NCBI GenBank assembly: GCA_963662705.2
Contig: OY759767.1
Location: 806,001-870,000, forward strand
Source: JAPPHA01 sp963662705
GTDB taxonomy: Bacteria; Pseudomonadota; Alphaproteobacteria; Rhodobacterales; Rhodobacteraceae
DNA length: 64,000 bases
Reading direction: 5' to 3'
Part shown: positions 53,770 to 63,428 of the stretch, piece after piece
Layout: every line of letters starts with the position of its first letter
How positions within the stretch are numbered: the first letter of the stretch is position 1
The notes under the pieces: generated by a model
Databases searched by the model: none
What the model saw: only the letters and a program-made list of their open reading frames with translations
What the model was told of the DNA's origin: nothing
Made by a program: the position numbers and the translations under genes

Positions 53770-54699
53770 ATGAGAGTCCACACGGCTCCTGCACTCCGGT
53801 TCGAGGGGATCTACACCCCGATCGTGACGCCCTTCAGGGATGACTTTGAAGTCAACTGGCAAGCGCTGGAGGACATTGTCGAATTCCTGATCTCGTCCGG
53901 CGTGCACGGGCTGATTTCCGGCGGTTCGACAGGCGAGAGTTATGCGCAGGCCGTCGACGAGCGCCTTGAAATCGCACGGTTCATCCACGAGCGCATCCGG
54001 GGACGCGTTCCCCTGATTGTCGGAACAGGGGCCATGCTGACCGGCGAATCCGTTGCACTGGCATCGGGCGCGCGGGAACTGGGTGCCGATGGTATCCTGC
54101 TGGCAAGTCCGCCGTATGCTGTTCCGACGGACAGGGAAAACGCCCTCAACGCCCTTGCCATCGACCGGGCCGCCAACCTGCCGATCATGCTGTACAATTA
54201 TCCCGGCCGGACCGGAACGATGATGGGTGAGGAATTCCTTGACCGGGTGGGCCGTTCCCGAAACTTTTGCGGGATCAAGGAGAGTTCCGGCGACATCAAC
54301 CGGCTTCATCTCCTCGCCCGCGATTATCCTCACATCCAGCTCGGCTGCGGCATGGACGACCAGGCCCTCGAATTCTTTGCCTGGGGCGCCCGTTTCTGGG
54401 TGTGTGGCGGCGGCAACTTTTTGCCGCGCGAACATATTTCGCTCTACCAGTCCTGTGCAGTCGAGGGAGATTTCACGAAGGGCCGACGGATCATGGCGGC
54501 GATGATGCCCCTGATGCGCGTGCTGGAACAGGGCGGGAAATTCATCCAGACGATCAAGCATGGTGTTGCGATCGCCGGACTGGACGCGGGCGCAGTTCGA
54601 CCGCCGCTCAAGCCGCTGAACAAGGACGAGAAACGGGCCCTGGAGCTTGTCGTCAGGGTGTTGAAAACGACGGTCGCTGCCGTTGAATCCGGGGGGTGA
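53770..54699 (+). CDS. Dihydrodipicolinate synthase family lyase/aldolase
   Basis: A 309-residue TIM-barrel enzyme of the DHDPS/N-acetylneuraminate lyase superfamily. The usual opening, GIYTPIVTPFRDDFEVNW, is followed by GGSTGESYAQ, the Tyr in IMLYNYPGRTG and the Schiff-base Lys in FCGIKESSGD. Catabolic members act on 2-oxo acids, including deaminases of the hydroxyproline pathway. It heads a tight operon: the aldehyde dehydrogenase starts 3 bases later. Because a decarboxylating or deaminating step yielding a semialdehyde would suit that neighbour, catabolism is likelier than lysine synthesis. Confidence 0.88.
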   Translation: MRVHTAPALRFEGIYTPIVTPFRDDFEVNWQALEDIVEFLISSGVHGLISGGSTGESYAQAVDERLEIARFIHERIRGRVPLIVGTGAMLTGESVALASGARELGADGILLASPPYAVPTDRENALNALAIDRAANLPIMLYNYPGRTGTMMGEEFLDRVGRSRNFCGIKESSGDINRLHLLARDYPHIQLGCGMDDQALEFFAWGARFWVCGGGNFLPREHISLYQSCAVEGDFTKGRRIMAAMMPLMRVLEQGGKFIQTIKHGVAIAGLDAGAVRPPLKPLNKDEKRALELVVRVLKTTVAAVESGG

Positions 54700-54702
54700 A
54701 CG

Positions 54703-56199
54703 ATGCCATTGCTGACACGAGACGAGTACCGGGCCATTGCCGAAGCGATGAGTTTCCCCGGCGGCGCCTTCATTGACGGCGGTTATCGGCCGGCGATTTC
54801 GGGAAAAACCTTCCAGACCGCCAACCCGGCGACCGGGGAGAAACTCGCGGATGTCGCGGCCTGCGATGCCGACGACGTGGATTTCGCGGTCCAGAAGGCG
54901 CGCGAGGCGTTTGACGACGGCCGATGGTCGAAAATGCATCCTGCCGAACGCAAGGAGGTGCTCATTCGGCTGTGCAAGCTCGTTACGCGCAATGCGCCCG
55001 AACTCGCGGTGATGGAAAGCCTGGATTCCGGCAAACCGATCAACGACTGCGCAACAGTCGATCTGCCCGAGACGATTGACTGCCTCAAGTGGCACGCGGA
55101 AGCCGTCGACAAGATCTACGACCAGGTTTCACCGGCCTCGGATGATCACATCGCCATCGTGGTCCGGGAGCCAATCGGGGTGGTCGGGCTGGTTCTGCCC
55201 TGGAATTTTCCGTTGCTGATGATGGCCTGGAAGATCGGGCCGGCCCTCGCGGCTGGCTGTTCGGTGGTCGTCAAGCCGGCCGAAGAGACGTCGTTGACCG
55301 CGCTCAGGCTGGCGGAACTGGCCATGGAGGCCGGGGTGCCGCCCGGCGTGCTCAACGTTGTACCCGGTAGGGGACCCGAAGCAGGCGAACCGATCGGGCG
55401 TCATCCGGATATCGATGTCGTGTCCTTCACGGGCTCGACCGAGACCGGCAAGCGCTTCCTGTCATATTCTGCCGAGAGCAATGCTAAGGAGGTTGTTCTC
55501 GAAATGGGGGGCAAGAATCCGGCAATTGTCATGGACGACGCGGAAAACCTCGATCGCGTTGCGGGCCATATCGTCAACGGTGCGTTCTGGAACATGGGCG
55601 AGAACTGCTCGGCGAGTTCGCGCCTCATCGTACACAAGGACATCAAGGCCAGGCTCCTCGAGAGGATTGCCGCGCATGCCAGGCACTGGAACGTGGGCGA
55701 TCCACTCGATCCCGATACCCGCATGGGCGCGCTTGTTTCGGGAGAACATTTCCAGAAGGTCCGCGGATATCTGGACAAGGCCGACGAGGTCGTTTTCGGG
55801 GGCAAGGCGGAGGGCGGGTTCGTCGAAGCGACGGTCATCGAGGTCCCGGACAACGATGCAGTACTCGCGCGGGAGGAAATCTTCGGCCCGGTCCTGAGCG
55901 TGATCGAGGTCTCGTCGTTCGATCAAGCCATTTCCATTGCGAACGACACCGAGTACGGACTGTGCGCTTCGATCTTCACGTCCAATGCCAAGCGCGCGAT
56001 TCGCGGCGCCAGGGCGATTCGGGCCGGGACGGTGACGGTCAACAGTTACGGCGAGGGAGACATCACGACGCCGTTCGGTGGGTACAAGCAGTCGGGATTT
56101 GGCGGACGCGACAATTCCATCCACGCCCATGATCAGTATACGCAGCTCAAGACGATCTGGATTGACCTTGCGGACGACGTTGACGAGGCCATTGATTGA
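54703..56199 (+). CDS. NAD(P)-dependent aldehyde dehydrogenase (PuuC-like)
   Basis: A 498-residue aldehyde dehydrogenase. NAD site: VGLVLPWNFPLLMMAWKIGP and SFTGSTETGKRF. General-base Glu lies in VVLEMGGKNPAIV and the catalytic Cys in FWNMGENCSASSRL. The end has GGYKQSGFGGRDNSI. Its closest look is to PuuC, which oxidises gamma-glutamyl-gamma-aminobutyraldehyde, and to other amino-aldehyde dehydrogenases. It lies between the DHDPS-family gene and an FAD amine oxidoreductase, overlapping the latter by 4 bases. Confidence 0.93.
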   Translation: MPLLTRDEYRAIAEAMSFPGGAFIDGGYRPAISGKTFQTANPATGEKLADVAACDADDVDFAVQKAREAFDDGRWSKMHPAERKEVLIRLCKLVTRNAPELAVMESLDSGKPINDCATVDLPETIDCLKWHAEAVDKIYDQVSPASDDHIAIVVREPIGVVGLVLPWNFPLLMMAWKIGPALAAGCSVVVKPAEETSLTALRLAELAMEAGVPPGVLNVVPGRGPEAGEPIGRHPDIDVVSFTGSTETGKRFLSYSAESNAKEVVLEMGGKNPAIVMDDAENLDRVAGHIVNGAFWNMGENCSASSRLIVHKDIKARLLERIAAHARHWNVGDPLDPDTRMGALVSGEHFQKVRGYLDKADEVVFGGKAEGGFVEATVIEVPDNDAVLAREEIFGPVLSVIEVSSFDQAISIANDTEYGLCASIFTSNAKRAIRGARAIRAGTVTVNSYGEGDITTPFGGYKQSGFGGRDNSIHAHDQYTQLKTIWIDLADDVDEAID

Positions 56200-57539
56200 C
56201 GGAATTCAGGGCAAGGCGGGTACCGATTCACCGGGGACCCGCCGCGTGGAACGCCATACTTCCGGGGCAACACCCACCAGTCGAAATCGAGTCTGACCAG
56301 TCTGCGGACTTCACCGTCGTTGGCGGTGGATTTGCCGGTCTCTCCGCGGCAGAACGCCTTCGTCAGCTGAACGCCGGGGCGAGGATCATCGTGCTCGAGG
56401 CAGGTCGGCTTGCCGAAGGGGCCTCGGGGCGAAACTCGGGGTTCATGATCGATCTGCCGCACGATCTCGCGTCGGAAGACTATTCCGGAGGAGATCTCGA
56501 CCGGCAACGCCGCCTTATCACCCTCAACCGCAAGGCGATCGCGTTCGCCGGGGCGGCGGTCGAGCGCTACGCCGTCAATCCCGCCTATTTTCGCCCCGTT
56601 GGCAAGATCAACGGAGCTGTCGGCGAGAAGGCGCTCGAGCTCAATGCAGGGTACGCCCGGAAAATGGCCGTCCTGAACGAGGCGTCGGAATCCCTGGATT
56701 CCCGGGAAATGCACGAGGTGACCGGAACACGGTACTATGCCGGCGGTTTGTACACGCCCGGAACCGTCGTGCTTCAACCGGCGGGATATATCCGCGGATT
56801 CGGGGAAGGGCTTCGGTCCGGCGTCCATGTCTTCGAGAATTCGCCGGCTGTCTCGATCAGGCGAGACCGGGAGAACTGGCTGATCAGGACGCCGGCCGCA
56901 AGCGTGACCGCCCGGAAGGTCATTCTCGCCAACAACGGGCACCTCGAGAGCTTCGGGTTCTTTCGACACCGTCTCATGCACGTGTTTCTGTTCGCGATCA
57001 TGACGCCCGACCTCGGGGGCGAGATAACGCGGCGGCTCGGAGGATCCAGCCGCTGGGGAATAACGCCGTCTGCGCCGATGGGATCGACGGTTCGCCGGAT
57101 TTCCGGCGAAGACGGCGGGGACCGGATCATCGTTCGCAGCTGCGCGAGTTTTCGGCCCGGGATGCAGGCGACACCAGGAGACCTCCGCCGCGCGAGGCGA
57201 TCGATGCAGCGGAAGTTCGACCGGAGATTTCCCGCATTGGCCGGAACCAGGATGGAGTATGCCTGGGCGGGACACCTTTGCCTCAGCCGAAACGGGGTGA
57301 CCGTCTTGCGAAAGATCGAAGATGACATGTGGGCGGCCTGTTGCCAGAACGGGTTGGGAACGACTCGCGGAACCTTGACCGGGATGGCGGCAGCCGAACT
57401 CGCGACCGGTCTCGATTCCGAAATCGCGGAGTTTTTCCAGAGTGAGCCGGAACCGGAAAGACTGCCGCCACCGCCGATTTCGACAATTGCGGCCAATGTG
57501 GCCTTGCGCTGGAAGGAGATGAGGGCACGACGCGAATAG
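56196..57539 (+). CDS. FAD-dependent amine oxidoreductase (DAO family)
   Basis: A 447-residue flavoprotein with the dinucleotide fold FTVVGGGFAGLSAAERLRQL at about 39-58 and IIVLEAGRLAEGASGRNSGF, the pattern of PuuB, glycine oxidase and related D-amino-acid/amine oxidases. The C-terminal FAD contact reads LCQNGLGTTRGTLTG in slightly altered form (CCQNGLGTTRG). Start is TTG 56196 overlapping the preceding TGA. Likely oxidises an amine to an aldehyde that the coupled dehydrogenase then handles. Substrate unknown. Confidence 0.88.
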   Translation: MTEFRARRVPIHRGPAAWNAILPGQHPPVEIESDQSADFTVVGGGFAGLSAAERLRQLNAGARIIVLEAGRLAEGASGRNSGFMIDLPHDLASEDYSGGDLDRQRRLITLNRKAIAFAGAAVERYAVNPAYFRPVGKINGAVGEKALELNAGYARKMAVLNEASESLDSREMHEVTGTRYYAGGLYTPGTVVLQPAGYIRGFGEGLRSGVHVFENSPAVSIRRDRENWLIRTPAASVTARKVILANNGHLESFGFFRHRLMHVFLFAIMTPDLGGEITRRLGGSSRWGITPSAPMGSTVRRISGEDGGDRIIVRSCASFRPGMQATPGDLRRARRSMQRKFDRRFPALAGTRMEYAWAGHLCLSRNGVTVLRKIEDDMWAACCQNGLGTTRGTLTGMAAAELATGLDSEIAEFFQSEPEPERLPPPPISTIAANVALRWKEMRARRE

Positions 57540-57658
57540 CCAATTCGGCGGGGTGTGGCGAATTCAAGCCGGGACCATCGAAAGGCATGCATCTCTTGAG
57601 GCTTGATCCGCCTTGCGGAGGCAACGGGAAGGTAATAATCGGACGGCTGTCTGCCGGT

Positions 57659-57735
57659 GGCCCCTTAGCTCAACTGGATAGAGTAGCTGACTTCGAATCA
57701 GCAGGTTCGGGGTTCGAGTCCTCGAGGGGTCACCA
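57659..57735 (+). tRNA. tRNA-Arg(TCG)
   Basis: A 77-base cloverleaf with the CCA end encoded. Acceptor arms GGCCCCT and AGGGGTC pair with one G-U. The anticodon arm is GCTGA-CTTCGAA-TCAGC, so the anticodon is TCG. The T arm is GGGGTTCGAGTCCTC. It reads the Arg codon CGA. Confidence 0.95.
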
Positions 57736-58005
57736 ATTCGCTGAATTCCACAGTGCCGTTCATGCCGGACCGCGTCGAGTGCAAAAGGCCGGTTCAGTGT
57801 TCAGGACGGCGGAAGGTATCTCTGCTTCCGATCATTCACTTTCATTCCCGCGTTGGATGATCAATCCGGGTTTCGAGTCTGCCAGGTTGGAAAGCACCTT
57901 GGCGATCGTTCGATGAGGCATCTACAAGCACGTCTCGAGTGGCTGGACAGGGACAATTCGTGAACAACCCCGGACGGATAGCCCTGTTCTTGCGAAGGGC
58001 ACGCG

Positions 58006-58242
58006 ATGAAGCGGGATGACAACAAGCAAGTCCGGCTGTCGGCTTCGGATCTCATCCGTTTCACCGCGTGTGCGCACGCAACGCGTCTCGATCTCGCGTA
58101 CCTTTACGGGGACGACCTCGAGCCGGTTCAGGATCGTGAGGATGCCGTCCTTCTGCAGAGTTGGGGCAACTAGCACGAAGCCGCCTATCTGGACCAGCTG
58201 GAGGCCCAAGGGGAAAGCGTTTTTCGCATCGAATCGGAAGGC
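58006..58242 (+). pseudogene. N-terminal part of the nuclease/helicase, cut by in-frame TAG
   Basis: ATG 58006 starts a frame MKRDDNKQVRLSASDLIRFT that matches the usual start of TM0106-type RecB-like nucleases. It is interrupted by TAG at 58171-58173, between LLQSWGN and HEAAYLDQLEAQGE, where homologs have an ordinary polar residue. The frame then continues without a break into the large downstream frame. A single GAG-to-TAG or AAG-to-TAG change would explain it. Confidence 0.8.
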
Positions 58243-61200
58243 GTGACTTCCGAGGAAGCTGCACGCGCCACGCGCGAAACCCTTGGTCGCGGCCCCTATG
58301 CCGTCTTCCAGGCAGTGCTCGAAGACGGATTGTGGGGTGGTTTCGCGGATTTCCTCGAACGCGTGCCGGTTCCATCCGGTCTCGGACCGTATTCCTACGA
58401 GGTCGCGGATACGAAGCTGAAACGAAAGCCGGAGCCCGCCCACGTGCTTCAGTTGGTCCTCTATTCCGACCTGCTCGCCGGGGTGCAGGGCCGTGAGCCG
58501 GACCGGGCTCATGTCATCCTCGGCACGGGTGACCGGTTCAGTTTCCGCCTTTCGGAATATGCCGCCTATGCGCGTATCGTACGCGCCCGCCTCGAGGCGT
58601 TCGTCCGGACACCTCCACAAACCCGCCCGGTCCCGTGCTCGCACTGTGAACTTTGCCGCTGGCGGGTCCGTTGTTCCGACGAATGGAAGGCCGCAGACAG
58701 TCTCTACCTGGTTGCGGGAATCACGAAGAGCCAGGTTGCGAAACTCGAGACAGCCGGAATTCAGACCATGGAGGCACTCGCGCGTCTCGGGGAGCGCGTT
58801 CCAGGGCTCGCCGATGAAACGGCCGGGAAACTGAAGACCCAGGCGCGTCTTCAGCATGACCGGAAGACCGGCGGCCCCCGCGTCGAACTGCGCGCCCATG
58901 CCATCGGAAAGGGATTCGACCTGATGCCGCGTCCGGCAACCGGCGACCTCTTCTATGACATCGAGGGCGACCCATTCTTCACGGAAGACGGCACGGAAGG
59001 CCTTGAGTATCTGCATGGCGTCTGGGACGGGAAGGCGTTCACCGCGCTTTGGGCGCACGACCTCGAGGCGGAGAAAACGGCACTGGCAGCACTCTTCGAT
59101 CGTTTCGAAGAGCGTTTCTGGAAATTTCCGGCCGCGCATGTCTACCATTATGCGCATTACGAAGTCGCCGCGCTACGCAAACTGGCCACGCGACACGGAA
59201 TCGGCGAGGCCCGTTTGGACCGCTGGTTGCGGGAGCGCCGTTTTGTGGACCTTTTCGCGATCGTGCGCGGGGGAATTTTCGCTTCCGAGCCTTCCTACTC
59301 ACTGAAGGACATGGAAGTCCTTTACGGCATGTCCCGCGAGGGAGAGGTGACAACCGCAGGCGGGTCGATCATCGCCTACGAGAAATGGCGCGAGACCGGC
59401 GATGCCCGGATTCTTGCGGAAATCGAGGAATACAATCGCATCGACTGCATCTCCACGGAAGGGCTGCGCGACTGGCTTCTCGGAGTCCGGCCGGAAGGGA
59501 ACTGGCTCGAAATCGGCAAGGGCGAGTCGGCGAGATCCGAACAGCAACAAGCCGGGAACGCAGGTCTCGCGAAATTCCTTGGAGCTTCGGGACTGGCGGA
59601 AGAACGGCGGCGCCTGCTCTACGACCTGGGCGTGTTTCACTGGCGGGAGGCCAAGCCGCAGGCCTGGTCCGTCTTCGATGCCGCGGGGAAGGATTTCGAA
59701 GAGCTCTCGGACGACCTGGACTGCCTCGCCGGGCTTCGCGCGACCGGAGACAAGTACCCGGTACGGCGGTCGCTGGGTCGCGATTACCGCTATCCGCCGC
59801 AGGAGACGAAACTGCGGGAAGGGCGGCGCGCGCGATTCGCAAGTGAGCACGGTTTCGCCGAGGTTGAAGTTGTCTGGCTTGACCGGGCTTCCCGGAGCAT
59901 TTCGCTGAAAATGGGGCCGAGCCAGGGCAGGGATCTTCCGGACAGGCTGGACCTACTCCCCGATTTCGCGGTTCATCCGGGCTCGATCCCGGGCGCCGTT
60001 CGGAAAGTCATCGGGGATCAATGCGGACCTCGGTTTAACCACGCCGCCGAAGATCTGCTTTCCCGCAATCCTCCGCGATTCCGGGGCCGCTCGCCGCTTC
60101 CACTTGGCCAGGATTCCGATACGCTCGAAGGCTTGGTCTCTGCGGTTCGGGCCATGGACCGGACCGTTCTTCCGGTTCAGGGACCGCCCGGGACCGGGAA
60201 GACCTACGTGGCGGCGCGGGCGATTCTGGCGCTCGTGCAGGACGGGAAGCGCATCGCGGTCTCCTCCAACAGCCACGATGCGATTCGAAACGTTCTGATG
60301 GAATGCGACCGTGCGCTTCGTGAGGGGTATTCCGGCCTCGGCCGTGGCGATGTGCACATTGCCCACAAGGTTGCGCCCGGGGTGGAACTCCCGGCGAAAG
60401 TCGAGAACGCGATTTCCTGCGTGACGAACAACAACGATCCCGCGATCTTCAGTGCACGTGTGGTTGGAGGAACGGCCTGGCTGTTTTCGCGGGACGAGCT
60501 CGAGGGCGCCTTCGACTATCTCTTTGTCGACGAGGCGGGCCAGGTCCCGCTGGCCAATCTCGTCGCGATGTCAAACGCGGCGGAAAACCTTGTGCTGATT
60601 GGCGATCCCAGGCAACTGCCGCAGGTCATACAGGGTGCGCATCCGCATCCCGCAAACCTGTCCTGCCTGGACTGGATCCTGGGTGACGGCCGCAACGTCA
60701 ATCAGGAACACGGTATCTTCCTGCCGGAATCCTGGAGAATGCATCCGGATCTCTGCGCCTATGTTTCCGTGCAACACTATGAAGGTTGTCTGAGGAGCCA
60801 CCCGTCGACTGCACGCCAGTCCGTGGACGTTTCGGACTTGCCCGCTTCCGGAGCCTGGCGAGTTCCGGTCGCCCACGAGGGCCGTGCCCAGGTCTGCCCC
60901 GAGGAGGTAATGGCCATCCGGGGAACCATTGACAGGTTGCTGAAGGGCACGTGGTCCGACCGGCACGGCCTGAGCCGCACGCTTCGCGAGGATGACATCA
61001 TCGTGGTTGCGCCGTACAACGCGCAGGTCAACGCACTGTCCGATGCCTTGCCCGAAATACGCATCGGAACCGTCGACAAGTTCCAGGGACAGGAAGCGCC
61101 GGTCGCAATCGTGTCGATGACCGCTTCATCGGCCGAGGAGACAACCCGCGGGCTGGATTTCCTGTTGTCACGCGAACGCCTCAACGTGGCGATAAGCCGG

Positions 61201-61323
61201 GGCAAGGGCCTGAGCCTGGTGTTCGCATCGCCACGGCTACTGCACACGAATTGTTCAACCGTGGAACAGATGCGCCTGGTCAACGCGCTCTGCGCCCTGC
61301 CGGAGACCCGATGCCGGATTTGA
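58243..61323 (+). CDS. RecB-like nuclease fused to SF1 (Upf1-like) helicase
   Basis: A 1026-residue remainder of a 1100-residue protein. In order: RecB-type nuclease motifs GGFADFLERV and YEVADTKLKRK, then QLVLYSDLL; a cysteine cluster CSHCELCRWRVRC; an RNase-H-like region LFYDIEGDPFF; then an SF1 helicase with Walker A GPPGTGKT near residue 647, Walker B FVDEAGQVP near 760, SWRMHPDL, GTVDKFQGQEAPVAI and LNVAISRGKG. This is the TM0106/DNA2-like architecture, probably DNA repair or defence. GTG 58243 is the first start after the upstream in-frame TAG. The nuclease catalytic residues lie after it, so the shortened protein could still be active if translated. Confidence 0.85.
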   Translation: MTSEEAARATRETLGRGPYAVFQAVLEDGLWGGFADFLERVPVPSGLGPYSYEVADTKLKRKPEPAHVLQLVLYSDLLAGVQGREPDRAHVILGTGDRFSFRLSEYAAYARIVRARLEAFVRTPPQTRPVPCSHCELCRWRVRCSDEWKAADSLYLVAGITKSQVAKLETAGIQTMEALARLGERVPGLADETAGKLKTQARLQHDRKTGGPRVELRAHAIGKGFDLMPRPATGDLFYDIEGDPFFTEDGTEGLEYLHGVWDGKAFTALWAHDLEAEKTALAALFDRFEERFWKFPAAHVYHYAHYEVAALRKLATRHGIGEARLDRWLRERRFVDLFAIVRGGIFASEPSYSLKDMEVLYGMSREGEVTTAGGSIIAYEKWRETGDARILAEIEEYNRIDCISTEGLRDWLLGVRPEGNWLEIGKGESARSEQQQAGNAGLAKFLGASGLAEERRRLLYDLGVFHWREAKPQAWSVFDAAGKDFEELSDDLDCLAGLRATGDKYPVRRSLGRDYRYPPQETKLREGRRARFASEHGFAEVEVVWLDRASRSISLKMGPSQGRDLPDRLDLLPDFAVHPGSIPGAVRKVIGDQCGPRFNHAAEDLLSRNPPRFRGRSPLPLGQDSDTLEGLVSAVRAMDRTVLPVQGPPGTGKTYVAARAILALVQDGKRIAVSSNSHDAIRNVLMECDRALREGYSGLGRGDVHIAHKVAPGVELPAKVENAISCVTNNNDPAIFSARVVGGTAWLFSRDELEGAFDYLFVDEAGQVPLANLVAMSNAAENLVLIGDPRQLPQVIQGAHPHPANLSCLDWILGDGRNVNQEHGIFLPESWRMHPDLCAYVSVQHYEGCLRSHPSTARQSVDVSDLPASGAWRVPVAHEGRAQVCPEEVMAIRGTIDRLLKGTWSDRHGLSRTLREDDIIVVAPYNAQVNALSDALPEIRIGTVDKFQGQEAPVAIVSMTASSAEETTRGLDFLLSRERLNVAISRGKGLSLVFASPRLLHTNCSTVEQMRLVNALCALPETRCRI

Positions 61324-61424
61324 AGCCGGGAACTGGGGAAACCGGGTGCAAGCACGTGGCATCCCCGCCGGAACACGGTCCCTGGAACGAAATCACGGGC
61401 TGTTGGACCACAACCTGAAATGAC

Positions 61425-62984
61425 TCAAAACGTCTGGTTCAATGCGTCTTCAGCGGGGATTTCACGTTCGCGACGGGCAACATATTCACGCAATGCCTCG
61501 TCCTTGTCCGCGTCGAGTTTCGGTTCCTCGTACGCATCAAGCAGCTTTCTCGCGTAGGACAGGGCGCGTCCGGTCGTCTCCACACTGCCCTCTGCAACCC
61601 ATTGCTCGATCGAGTTGTTGTCAAACAGTTCGGGGAGGAAATAAGCAGTCTGGAATGTCTCCCTTGTATGGGGATGATCGAGAAAATGGCCTCCCGGACC
61701 GACATCACGCACAGCCGAGACGGCGCGGTCGAAATCGCTCCAGTCGAGCCCTTGCGCCATGCGGTAAGCCATTGCGCACTGTTCGGCATCGACGACGAAC
61801 TTGGCAACGGAACAATGCATCCCGGCCTCGTTCCAGCCGGCGGAATGCCAGATGTAGTTTGCACCCGAGTGCATGACGGCAGAAAGCGTCGTTGCACTTT
61901 CATAACCGGCCTGCGCGTCGAGGACCTTGGAGCCGCCCAGGGTGTTAGAAGTCCGCCACGGAATTCCGTAGTGTCTCGCCATCTGGCCGATCATGAAGTT
62001 CATCAGTGAGATTTCGGGAGTTCCCGCCATCGGTGCGCCCGACTTCATGCTGACCGTGGACAGGTAGTGGCCGTATACGGCCGGCGCGCCCTTGCGGATG
62101 ACCTGGGTATAGGCGAGTGCGGACAGAGCCTCGGCATTGAGTTGCGCGACTGCAGCGGGAACGTTCGAAGGCGTGTTTGCGCCACCAAGCACGAACGGGG
62201 AACAGAGGACCGGTTGGTTGCGCCGGCTGAAAGCGCGCATGGCTCCCAGCATGGTCTCGTCCCAAACCAGGGGCGAGTTGCCATTACAGTTCCCGGTCGT
62301 GACAGGATGATCTTCCATGAACCTGTCACCGAAGAGAATGGCGCACATGTCCATGACATCTTCCGCGTTCTTCGGGGATGTCGTCATGCCCATGAACATC
62401 TTGTCCGAGAATTTCATCGAAGAGTACGTGATGCGAAGGTGACGATGGCTGACCGGGTGATCGGTCGGTTCGACGATGTGATGTGCCGAGCTGTGCATCG
62501 CCGGGAGCATGTGGCTCAGCTTGTGAAACATGGCCAAATCATCCAGCGTGGGGTTGCGGCGCTGGTCATCCAGATCGCGCAGATAAGGCGCGCCAGTCAT
62601 CGGAACGAAAACCGTGTGGCGGCTGCCCAACCGAACGTTGTTTGCCGGGTTTCGGGCATGATAGGTGAATTCAGGCGGGATCGTACTGACGAGGTCCCGC
62701 ACCAGACTGCGGTCAAGGTAGACGCGTTCGTCAATGACTTTCGCTCCGGCCCTCCTCCAGTCCGACAACGCGATCTCGTCCCTGAACACGACGCCGACAT
62801 TCTCGAGTATTGCCATCGAAGCGTTATCGATTCGCTCGACTTCATCCGTGTCCAGGACCTCACAGCGAGGGAGACGGTTTTCGAGTCCCGGCAACATCGT
62901 CGAGTCGACCGCCGATCTCAGGGCTCGCCGGGCGGCGCGTCCGCCGGGTCGTGCAGAGCGTCCTTTGCGTCGTTCTGTTGTCAT
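61425..62984 (-). CDS. MttB-family (trimethylamine methyltransferase-like) protein, non-pyrrolysine
   Basis: A 519-residue TIM-barrel protein of the MttB superfamily, which moves methyl groups from quaternary amines to a corrinoid protein in studied members. Family segments include VDSTMLPGLENRLPRCEVLD, VPMTGAPYLRDLD, TTGNCNGNSPLVWDETML and GHYLSTVSMKSGAPMAGTPE. The frame has no internal TAG, so it is the non-pyrrolysine type (as in betaine-specific MtgB). No corrinoid protein gene adjoins it. The Met at 62984 begins MTTERRKGRSARPGG; the much longer open frame to 63944 is not credible. It diverges from a dipeptidase gene. Confidence 0.86.
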   Translation of the reverse strand: MTTERRKGRSARPGGRAARRALRSAVDSTMLPGLENRLPRCEVLDTDEVERIDNASMAILENVGVVFRDEIALSDWRRAGAKVIDERVYLDRSLVRDLVSTIPPEFTYHARNPANNVRLGSRHTVFVPMTGAPYLRDLDDQRRNPTLDDLAMFHKLSHMLPAMHSSAHHIVEPTDHPVSHRHLRITYSSMKFSDKMFMGMTTSPKNAEDVMDMCAILFGDRFMEDHPVTTGNCNGNSPLVWDETMLGAMRAFSRRNQPVLCSPFVLGGANTPSNVPAAVAQLNAEALSALAYTQVIRKGAPAVYGHYLSTVSMKSGAPMAGTPEISLMNFMIGQMARHYGIPWRTSNTLGGSKVLDAQAGYESATTLSAVMHSGANYIWHSAGWNEAGMHCSVAKFVVDAEQCAMAYRMAQGLDWSDFDRAVSAVRDVGPGGHFLDHPHTRETFQTAYFLPELFDNNSIEQWVAEGSVETTGRALSYARKLLDAYEEPKLDADKDEALREYVARREREIPAEDALNQTF

Positions 62985-63428
62985 CTGCGCGTCCAGACTC
63001 AGAAGCGTGGGTTGACAGGAATTGGACTGCGCTCGGGAAGTACACACGTTGCAGTTTTTTGTCACGGTGTCGCGTGCATTCACCGCGACCGGAGGAATGG
63101 AAGAAACTGGTGGGCCCGGATTCGACGTCGGACGAAGTGGAGGGTGTTCGAGATCGTGGGTGAGACGAACGTATCGTTGCGTCCAGTTCGTGCCGGGTGC
63201 CTGAATCGGCTTGCGCGATCGGTACGAAAGGTGCCTGATGCTCGAACGCACATGCGTGTACTTCGAAAACCCGACACCTTCTCCGAAAGAGATGTCGAAT
63301 TCGGTTCCCGTCCGAATTACAGCTATGCGGTCGGGGGGGTCCCGGAAAGAACACGGTGAAGGCGTAAACGAACCAGTATCGGGAGCCGGTCCGGTGGGCA
63401 GGCAACTGAATCGGAAAGCGGAATTCGG
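62985..63428. other. Divergent intergenic region between MttB-like and dipeptidase genes
   Basis: These 444 bases hold only shadow frames. Promoters for both divergent genes are expected. I saw no clear operator or remnant. Confidence 0.45.

Noticed and set aside
58171..58173. TAG in the helicase as pyrrolysine or programmed readthrough, given the nearby MttB-family gene
   Set aside because: TAG is used as an ordinary stop for the desaturase-like gene, TctB-like gene, oxc and the FAD oxidoreductase in this window. The MttB-like gene itself has no in-frame TAG, and no pyl genes are seen.
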